This document shows, piece after piece, positions 12,615 to 18,491 of a DNA stretch of 18,491 nucleotides. Under the pieces are notes generated by a model, which saw only the letters and a list, made by a program, of their open reading frames with translations, did not search any database and had not been told where the DNA came from. The stretch is from an uncultured Clostridium sp. GTDB taxonomy: Bacteria > Bacillota > Clostridia > TANB77 > CAG-508. The position numbers and the translations under genes are program-made. The stretch lies in NCBI GenBank assembly GCA_900553125.1, contig USCB01000027.1:1-18491 (forward strand). The letters are read 5' to 3'. The first letter of the stretch is position 1, and every line of letters begins with the position of its first letter.

Positions 12615-15386
12615 ATGGAAAAGAAAAAGATACTAACACTTAGAAGAATTCTAGTCACAATATTTCTAATAGCATCTGCAATAATAGCATACATAAGTTT
12701 TAGAGGAAGTTATTTAGAATACAAAGAACTAGGAGAAAACTATTTACAAACATTTTTAACCAAAGAAAAATATTACTATTGTGTGTTAATAGTAAACTTT
12801 ATATTAGTATATATAATAATGTATTTAACTGGAAGAAAAATAAAAAAAGGACTAAAAATATTTTTTGAACAAGAAAATAAACCAATCCCAAGACTTCCAA
12901 ATAAATCAATAGCAATAGTAACAGCAATAATAGAAAGTCTTATTGTAGTACAAAAATTTACACCAAATATAATATTATGTATAAGTAATACAAGTTTTAG
13001 AGAAGCAGATGCGGTATTTGGCTTAGATGTGTCATTTTTTATGTTTATAGAGCCACTATTAAAAATGGCAGCACTGTATTTTATAGAAATATGTGTAGGG
13101 GTAATAATATACACATTTGCGTATTACGTAATAGTATTTAACAAATATTTTGATGGAATAGATAAAGAAACCCTAAAACAAAATACTGCAATGAAAACAC
13201 TGTATAGAAATATAAGACTAATTGCAGTAGGATTATGTGGATATATATTAGTTTGCTCGATGGATATAGTATTTGATAATTTTTTAACAACAGATAATGG
13301 TATAAAATTAGCAGGAGCGGGACTAGTAGACAGTACAATAAAATATTGGGGGTATAATATTTTAGCAATAATTATACTTATATCAATATTTAGAGCAGTA
13401 CATGATTCAAAAAAAGGAAAGCAATCAAAAATTCTAAAGGACATAATTGTTGTTCCAATATATTTGGTAATATTGTTTATTGTAATGTTAGGATTTGATT
13501 TAATATTTGTAAATCCAAATGAATTTGATAAAGAAAGAGAATACATAGAAAGCAATATATCAACAACAAAAAAAGCATATGGAATTGACTGTGAAACAGA
13601 AAATCTGGATTACACGGGAACAATAACAGATGAAGAAGTGCAAAAAAATCAAGAATTAATAAACAATACTGTAATAATAGACAAACAAACAGTATTAGAA
13701 AATTTAAATGAAACCCAAGCAGGTTCAGGATATTATACATATAAGACTGCCAAAATAGCAAATTATGAAATAGATGGAAAGAAAGAATTGATGTATATAT
13801 CTCCAAGAGAAATAATAAATAATAGAAGAACATATAATAGCAAAACATATGAATATACCCATGGTTATGGGCTAATATTCACATCAGGAACAGAAACAAC
13901 AAACGAAGGAACAATAAAATATCTTCAAAACGATTTAGCGGGAAATGAAAGCAATGTAGCAAAAGTTTCAGAACCAAGGATATATTATGGATTAGAAACA
14001 AATACAACAGTAGTAACAAATGCAAAAGGAAAAAAAGAATTTGATTACTCAGACGAACAAAAAGATTATGAAACAAATTATGATGGAGAAGCGGGATTAA
14101 AAATGAATTTCTTAGATAGACTAATTCTAGGAATAAAAGAAAAAAATTTAAATATAGCTCTCTCAGGCTCTGTAACATCAGAGAGTAAAATCCTAATAAA
14201 CAGAAACATCATAAAAAGAGCAAAGCTTGCATTGCCAGATGTAATTTATGATAATAATCCATATATGGTTTTAGATGAAAATGGAGATATGTATTGGATA
14301 ATAGATGCATATACAGTTTCTAGTAGCTATCCATATTCAACATATACAGAAATAGAATATAATGGTCAAAAAAGAGATATAAACTACATAAGAAATTCAA
14401 TAAAAGTTATAATAAATAGTTATACTGGAGAAATGAAATACTATATAACTGACAGGACAGACCCAATTGCTATGGCTTATAGAAAGATATATCCAAAATT
14501 ATTTCAAGACCTAGACAGTGAAATATCTAAAACAATACAACAACAATTTATATATCCAGAATTTTTATATAATGTACAATCAACAATGTTAGAAGAATAT
14601 CACAATACAAAAGCAGATGTATTATATAGAAGTGATAATACATGGGAAAAAGCAACATATAAAAATTCACAAAGCACAAATAGCAAAAATAAAAACATAT
14701 TAAAACCATATTATACAATGGTTTCAAATTCAAATGAAGAAGAAACAATTGGACTAATTCAAATATACACTCCGAAAAATAAACAAAATATATCATCTTA
14801 TTTAGTCGGAACTGTTGAAAATGGGCAAAACAAGTTAACCCTAAAAACATTACATTCAGATACAACTATACTTGGTCCAACACAGTTAGACACACAAATA
14901 GCCCAAGATGAAACAATTCAAAATCAAATAGATGCATTATCTGTTACAGGTGCAAAAGTTACAAGAAATATGATTATAGTTCCAATAGAAAATACATTAA
15001 TATATGTAGAACCGGTTTACCAAACACTTGTAAATGAAAGTAATATACCAGTACTTAAAAAAGTTATTGTAGCATCTGGAAATAAGGTTGCAATAGGAAA
15101 TAATTTACAAGAAGCGGCTCAAAGCCTAATTTCTAAATCTGCAACAAAAATAGACTTAAATAGTACAGAAGATATTGATGGAATAATAGATTCCATAATT
15201 AAGGCAAATGATAATCTATCAGAATCTTTGGAAAGTAATAACTGGGAACTTATGGGGACTGATATTCAAAAATTACAAAGTTTAATTCAGACTTTGAAAA
15301 AGAAAACAAATGAAGAAAAGAAGAGTGAGAATAATAATACTGTTGTTAAAGAAAATGTAGTTTCAAATGAAACAGTGACAGAATAA
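12615..15386 (+). CDS. UPF0182 family large membrane protein
   Basis: The protein has 923 residues. The N-terminal third has about seven hydrophobic helices, including ones near 12-28, 54-72 and 93-118, with FGLDVSFFMFIEPLL, the family pattern where a D-x-S-F-Y/F phrase precedes a membrane helix. The large remainder is soluble and probably extracytoplasmic: TAYRKIYPKLF-like and FIYPEFLYNVQSTMLEEYH segments match the UPF0182 core. The C-terminal end is a charged low-complexity tail rich in Lys, Asn and Glu. The ATG at 12615 follows AGAGG by six bases. A longer reading from 12522 would start inside the ftsY terminator and is rejected. The family's function is not established. The gene stands alone, with its own promoter and a long hairpin at its end. 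Confidence 0.88.
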   Translation: MEKKKILTLRRILVTIFLIASAIIAYISFRGSYLEYKELGENYLQTFLTKEKYYYCVLIVNFILVYIIMYLTGRKIKKGLKIFFEQENKPIPRLPNKSIAIVTAIIESLIVVQKFTPNIILCISNTSFREADAVFGLDVSFFMFIEPLLKMAALYFIEICVGVIIYTFAYYVIVFNKYFDGIDKETLKQNTAMKTLYRNIRLIAVGLCGYILVCSMDIVFDNFLTTDNGIKLAGAGLVDSTIKYWGYNILAIIILISIFRAVHDSKKGKQSKILKDIIVVPIYLVILFIVMLGFDLIFVNPNEFDKEREYIESNISTTKKAYGIDCETENLDYTGTITDEEVQKNQELINNTVIIDKQTVLENLNETQAGSGYYTYKTAKIANYEIDGKKELMYISPREIINNRRTYNSKTYEYTHGYGLIFTSGTETTNEGTIKYLQNDLAGNESNVAKVSEPRIYYGLETNTTVVTNAKGKKEFDYSDEQKDYETNYDGEAGLKMNFLDRLILGIKEKNLNIALSGSVTSESKILINRNIIKRAKLALPDVIYDNNPYMVLDENGDMYWIIDAYTVSSSYPYSTYTEIEYNGQKRDINYIRNSIKVIINSYTGEMKYYITDRTDPIAMAYRKIYPKLFQDLDSEISKTIQQQFIYPEFLYNVQSTMLEEYHNTKADVLYRSDNTWEKATYKNSQSTNSKNKNILKPYYTMVSNSNEEETIGLIQIYTPKNKQNISSYLVGTVENGQNKLTLKTLHSDTTILGPTQLDTQIAQDETIQNQIDALSVTGAKVTRNMIIVPIENTLIYVEPVYQTLVNESNIPVLKKVIVASGNKVAIGNNLQEAAQSLISKSATKIDLNSTEDIDGIIDSIIKANDNLSESLESNNWELMGTDIQKLQSLIQTLKKKTNEEKKSENNNTVVKENVVSNETVTE

Positions 15387-15481
15387 TGTTCGTTTGGGAT
15401 CGGTTCTTTTGTGAACAATGTTCATTTGGGACCGGGTCCTAAACGAACATTGTTCATAAAAGAATCGGTTCCAAACGAACA
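15387..15481 (+). repeat. 45-bp hairpin with G-U pairs between UPF0182 and tyrS
   Basis: Positions 15388-15432 pair with 15436-15480 around a 3-nt centre, and T15387 with A15481 adds one more pair. Of the six non-identical positions, five become G-U pairs in plus-strand RNA (15398, 15400, 15403, 15411, 15428) and one is an A-C mismatch (15424). In minus-strand RNA those five would be A-C mismatches. The arm has two subunits starting GTTCGTTTGGGATCGG and GTTCATTTGGGACCGG. It begins right after the UPF0182 stop and lies 14 bases beyond the tyrS stop. A T-run at 15490-15496 follows on the plus strand. It probably ends the UPF0182 transcript. Confidence 0.88.
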
Positions 15482-15494
15482 AAATGAGCTTTTT

Positions 15495-16709
15495 TTATCT
15501 CTCTAAACAATAAAAAATCTTCTTACCTTTTCTCAAAATAGTATTTTCAACCTCAAAATCCTTATCAGATAAAACATAAGAAATATCACCAATCTTCTCA
15601 TTATTTAAACTAATAGCACCTTGAGAAATCAAAGCTTTAGCTTGAGATTTAGAAGAACAAATACCACATTCAACTAAAGCCTCTGTTAAACTACAATTTG
15701 GATTACTAAGTTTTACCCTTGGCATATTTTCTACAGAACCTTTACCTTCAAATAAGGCATTAGAAGCTTCTTCAGCCTTTTTTGCCTCATCTTCTCCATG
15801 AATAAGTTTAGTAATTTCATAAGCCAAAATCTTTTTAGCCTCATTTATATTTTCATCTTTTAAAGCAGCTAAACGATTAATCTCATCCATAGGTAAAAAA
15901 GTAAGCATACATCCAACAGTATAAACACTGCTATCATCTATATTTCTCCAATATTGATAAAACTCATAAGGAGATGTTTTTTTTGCATCAAGCCATAAAG
16001 CTCCTTTTTCTGTTTTACCCATTTTTTTACCTTCTTTTGTAGTAAGAAGTTTAAAAGTTAAACCAAAAGAATCATCTTTACCAATTTTTCTTATTAATTC
16101 AACACCACCAATGATATTAGACCACTGGTCATTTCCACCAATTTCAAGTTTACAACCATAAGTTTCATATAAATGAAGAAAATCATAAGATTGCATAAGC
16201 ATATATCCCATTTCAAAAAATGTAAGTCCTGTATCCATTCTGTTCTTATAGCAATCAGCTGCAAGCATTTTATTAATTGTGAACTTACTTCCGATTTCCC
16301 TCATAAAGTTTATATATTTTAAATCACATAGCCAATCAGCATTATTAACAATAATAGCAGCATTTTTACCTTCAAAGCTAACAAATTTTTCAACTTGTTT
16401 TTTAATACACTTTACATTATGGTCAATATCTTCTTTAGTAAGCATTTTTCTCATATCTGTTTTTCCAGATGGGTCACCAATGATTGCGGTTCCTCCACCC
16501 ATTAGAATGATAGGCTTATGTCCACATTTTTGCATATGGCTTGCAACCATTAAAGAAACAAAATGACCAACATGTAAACTATCTGCTGTTGGGTCAATTC
16601 CTATGTAAAAAGGAATGCTCATTTTTGAAAACATTTCTTTCATTTGCTCTGGATGTGTCATTTGTTCAATATAATTTCTTTCTTGTAAAATATCAAATAC
16701 GTTTTGCAT
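15495..16709 (-). CDS. tyrS: tyrosyl-tRNA synthetase
   Basis: TyrRS charges tRNA-Tyr with tyrosine. The protein has 404 residues, the usual class Ic form. HVGH (46-49) is the HIGH motif, GGNDQWSN (191-198) is part of the tyrosine and tRNA site, and KMGKT (229-233) is the KMSKS loop. The C-terminal S4-like RNA-binding domain starts near residue 340 (SLTEALVECGICSSKSQAKALI). On the minus strand AGGAGG (16720-16715) lies five bases before the ATG. Only 52 bases separate it from the next gene upstream, so there is no room for a T-box leader, the common control of this gene in Bacillota. A hairpin with a U-run sits directly before the Shine-Dalgarno. Confidence 0.96.
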   Translation of the reverse strand: MQNVFDILQERNYIEQMTHPEQMKEMFSKMSIPFYIGIDPTADSLHVGHFVSLMVASHMQKCGHKPIILMGGGTAIIGDPSGKTDMRKMLTKEDIDHNVKCIKKQVEKFVSFEGKNAAIIVNNADWLCDLKYINFMREIGSKFTINKMLAADCYKNRMDTGLTFFEMGYMLMQSYDFLHLYETYGCKLEIGGNDQWSNIIGGVELIRKIGKDDSFGLTFKLLTTKEGKKMGKTEKGALWLDAKKTSPYEFYQYWRNIDDSSVYTVGCMLTFLPMDEINRLAALKDENINEAKKILAYEITKLIHGEDEAKKAEEASNALFEGKGSVENMPRVKLSNPNCSLTEALVECGICSSKSQAKALISQGAISLNNEKIGDISYVLSDKDFEVENTILRKGKKIFYCLER

Positions 16710-16720
16710 ACATACCTCCT

Positions 16721-16755
16721 AAAAAATAAAGGTATCTTACTTTAAAGATACCTTT
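16721..16755 (-). terminator. hairpin with U-run between the zinc-ribbon gene and tyrS
   Basis: On the minus strand AAAGGTATCTT (16755-16745) pairs perfectly with AAGATACCTTT (16738-16728) around a 6-nt loop, and a run of six T follows (plus-strand A-run 16721-16726). The Shine-Dalgarno of tyrS starts at the next base. It reads as the terminator of the zinc-ribbon gene. The plus strand also has a T-run after the stem (16753-16757), but no gene there needs it. Confidence 0.8.
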
Positions 16756-16761
16756 TTATTA

Positions 16762-17001
16762 TTATTTAAATAATTTTTTATATCCTTCAAGTCCATTATA
16801 ATTAAGAAAACGATTTAAGTTTTTTTCTGAAATTCCAGTAGAAATGGAAATTTGATCAAGAGATTCCAACTTAACACCGTTAGTTTCAATATAATTTTTA
16901 AAAGTTGATAATTCTAAATTATCTTTATCTGTACATTTTGGGCATACATAACCACCATTTGTATAAAAAGCTCCACAACGTGAACATCTAACTACTTCCA
17001 T
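16762..17001 (-). CDS. small zinc-ribbon protein with helical C-terminal domain
   Basis: This 79-residue protein starts MEVVRCSRCGAFY. C6, C9, C20 and C23 form a zinc ribbon (CxxC, 10 residues, CxxC). The C-terminal half, with ISTGISEKNLNRFLNYNGLE, looks like a small helix-turn-helix. The layout is like the Bacillus flagellar-operon protein YvyF (TIGR03826), but no flagellar gene is nearby, so this is only an analogy. The start at 17001 is chosen because GGGAGGA lies six to seven bases upstream; an ATG five codons earlier overlaps that site. A DNA- or RNA-binding regulatory role is an inference. Confidence 0.75.
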   Translation of the reverse strand: MEVVRCSRCGAFYTNGGYVCPKCTDKDNLELSTFKNYIETNGVKLESLDQISISTGISEKNLNRFLNYNGLEGYKKLFK

Positions 17002-17038
17002 ACTAATTCCTCCCATTTATTATTGTATATTTTTTTGC

Positions 17039-17067
17039 ATTTTATCATAAATTGATATAAAAAGGAA
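17039..17067 (-). promoter_or_regulatory. probable promoter of the zinc-ribbon gene
   Basis: On the minus strand TGA-TAAAAT (17047-17039) forms an extended -10. The -35 region at 17067-17062 reads TTCCTT and is poor. The predicted start near 17032 leaves about 30 nt before the ATG. Confidence 0.45.
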
Positions 17068-17139
17068 TATTTTTTATAAAAAAAGTTGAAATTTGTAACT
17101 GGACTGTTACTTACGAATTATAGATAATCAAAAAATTTG

Positions 17140-17168
17140 TTGATATTTTAATTAATATGTAGTAAAAT
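17140..17168 (+). promoter_or_regulatory. promoter of the TPR membrane protein gene
   Basis: TTGATA (17140-17145) and TAAAAT (17163-17168) have a 17-bp spacer. The start near 17175 leaves a leader of about 25 nt. Confidence 0.75.
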
Positions 17169-17200
17169 AAAAATACTTAAAATAAATTAGAGGTGAAAAA

Positions 17201-18400
17201 ATGCTAGAACAATTATTTTTTATAACAATATCAATTATTATTTTTGGATTAATGTTTTATAAAATGATAAAAAAGAATGAAACGGGATATATATACTTAT
17301 TAATACTTGGGGCAATTGGAATTATAATAGATGGAATTGGAATAGTTGCAAATACAAATACAAATATATTTTTAAAAGTTATTACTTATATAATGTCTAT
17401 AATAATACCAGGGATGGCTCTTATATTAGAACATAAAAATGTCGATATAATAAATTGGATAAAATTTCTTCGAGTAAAATTGTATTTAAGGTCAGGAGAT
17501 TTAAAAAAAGCAAAAGATATATTACTTACTATAATAGAAAAAAATCCTAACAACTATAATGCACATAAATTTTTAGCAGAAATATATGAAAAAGAAGGTG
17601 GAATAAGAAAAGCAATAGATGAATATGTAAGATGTATAGAAATAAATAAAAAAGATTATGATTCATATTATAAAGTAGCTTTATTATTAAATGACCTAGA
17701 AAAAAAAGAAGAAGCAATAGAAATGCTATATGGTTTGCTAGATAAAAAGCCAGATTATTATAATGGAGCAGTAACATTAGGAGATTTATTGATTGAAACA
17801 GAAAAATATAAAGATGCTGTGTCAGTTTTAACAGAGGCACTAAAATACAACCCGACAAGTTTTGATTTAAATTATGGACTAGGAATGGCCTATACAATGC
17901 TAAATGATTTTAAAAGTGCAAAAGAATGTTATGAAAAAGCAGCAGAATTGAACAGTTTATATTATAATACTAAATATAGTTTAGCTCAAATTGCTATGCT
18001 ATATAAAGACCTAGATTCGGCTGAGGAATATTTTGAACAAACAATAGAAGATGAAGAACTAGAAGCAGATAGTTATTTTGAACTTGCAAAAATTAAATTA
18101 ATGAAAGGAGAAAAAGAAACAGCAATAAAATATGCAAATATAGCAATAGACATCGAAAGCAAAAGAATATCTGAAAAAATAAAAAAAGAACCATTATTCA
18201 TTCCGATAATGGCTAAAATATCTATACCATTTAATTTAGAAGAAAAAGAAGAACAGGGAAAAATGACAAAACAAGAATTAATGGCAAAAGAACATTTAGA
18301 AAATACAACAGATATAACAATGAATATGGGATATGTAAATTTAAAAAATAAAAAAGAAAAAGCGATAGAAGTGGCTATACAAAAGGAACGAGAAGAATAG
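17201..18400 (+). CDS. membrane-anchored tetratricopeptide repeat protein
   Basis: The protein has 399 residues. Three hydrophobic helices span about 3-21, 30-50 and 56-76. The rest, from about 85 to 320, is a run of TPR-like helix pairs of about 34 residues, for example NYNAHKFLAEIYEKEGGIRK followed by AIDEYVRCIEIN, and SFDLNYGLGMAYTMLNDFKS followed by AKECYEKAAELN. The C-terminal 70 residues are charged and probably disordered. TPR arrays bind partner proteins; the membrane part suggests a scaffold at the cytosolic face. No partner gene is adjacent, so no specific role can be given. AGAGGTG precedes the ATG. It diverges from the zinc-ribbon gene. Confidence 0.85.
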   Translation: MLEQLFFITISIIIFGLMFYKMIKKNETGYIYLLILGAIGIIIDGIGIVANTNTNIFLKVITYIMSIIIPGMALILEHKNVDIINWIKFLRVKLYLRSGDLKKAKDILLTIIEKNPNNYNAHKFLAEIYEKEGGIRKAIDEYVRCIEINKKDYDSYYKVALLLNDLEKKEEAIEMLYGLLDKKPDYYNGAVTLGDLLIETEKYKDAVSVLTEALKYNPTSFDLNYGLGMAYTMLNDFKSAKECYEKAAELNSLYYNTKYSLAQIAMLYKDLDSAEEYFEQTIEDEELEADSYFELAKIKLMKGEKETAIKYANIAIDIESKRISEKIKKEPLFIPIMAKISIPFNLEEKEEQGKMTKQELMAKEHLENTTDITMNMGYVNLKNKKEKAIEVAIQKEREE

Positions 18401-18446
18401 GAAAAAAATACCAAAGAAAAAACTTTGAAAAACTTAAAAAAAAGTG

Positions 18447-18475
18447 TTGACAAATGTCGAATAAGATGGTAATAT
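18447..18475 (+). promoter_or_regulatory. promoter of an unseen transcript at the right edge
   Basis: TTGACA (18447-18452) and TAATAT (18470-18475) have a 17-bp spacer, and TGG before the -10 box gives an extended -10. Only about ten transcribed bases are inside the window, so the gene cannot be named. Confidence 0.7.
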
Positions 18476-18491
18476 ATGAACGTACCACGCA

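Noticed and set aside
16710..17001. T-box leader for tyrS
   Set aside because: No T-box motif is seen, and the gap to the upstream gene is only 52 bases.
1..18491. CRISPR array or complete insertion sequence
   Set aside because: No regularly spaced direct repeats and no transposase ORF were found; the repeated sequences seen are inverted hairpins.

Overview
The window looks like the chromosome of an AT-rich Bacillota bacterium, most likely an uncultured gut-type member of Clostridia. The support is strong AGGAGG-type ribosome binding sites, sigma-A promoters with 17-bp spacers, Arg codons mostly AGA, Ile codons mostly ATA, TTG starts on infA and rplQ, a Cys4 LID domain in adenylate kinase, a C+ type S4, RqcH, and an L17 with an insertion. 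The genetic code is standard, since TGA serves as a stop. The assignment rests on gene content and style, not on a database search.

Layout. Positions 1-54 look like the 3' end of a bacterial group II intron (domain VI with a bulged branch-point A). A 17-bp inverted repeat follows, then a two-gene accessory module: a DUF3990 ADP-ribosyltransferase-like protein and a DUF3791-like partner (179-1082) with their own promoter. Next comes the distal end of the spc/alpha ribosomal cluster: adk, map, infA, rpmJ, rpsM, rpsK, an unannotated 40-residue membrane microprotein, rpsD, rpoA and rplQ (1155-6600), closed by a strong terminator. Internal promoters precede adk and infA. A structured 276-nt leader precedes rpsM and contains a sequence able to mask the rpsM Shine-Dalgarno.

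The rest is a mosaic of short units in both orientations. corA (+) and rqcH (-) converge on a very long hairpin at 7761-7909. rqcH and a membrane-anchored polysaccharide deacetylase diverge from back-to-back promoters. Then come tRNA-Ser(CGA) and tRNA-Thr(CGU), a 490-nt stretch with coding debris, ftsY, and a large UPF0182 membrane protein. The UPF0182 gene converges with tyrS across a second long hairpin (15387-15481). A small zinc-ribbon protein lies upstream of tyrS on the same strand, and a TPR membrane protein diverges from it. The window ends just after a good promoter for an unseen transcript.

How the genes relate: most are housekeeping genes for translation, transcription, protein targeting, nascent-chain quality control, nucleotide balance and magnesium transport. 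The items most worth a second look are the rpsM leader, the rpsK-rpsD microprotein, the intron/ADP-ribosyltransferase insertion ahead of adk, and the long hairpins at convergent gene ends. I did not see a CRISPR array, a complete insertion sequence, an rRNA gene or a recognisable metabolite riboswitch.
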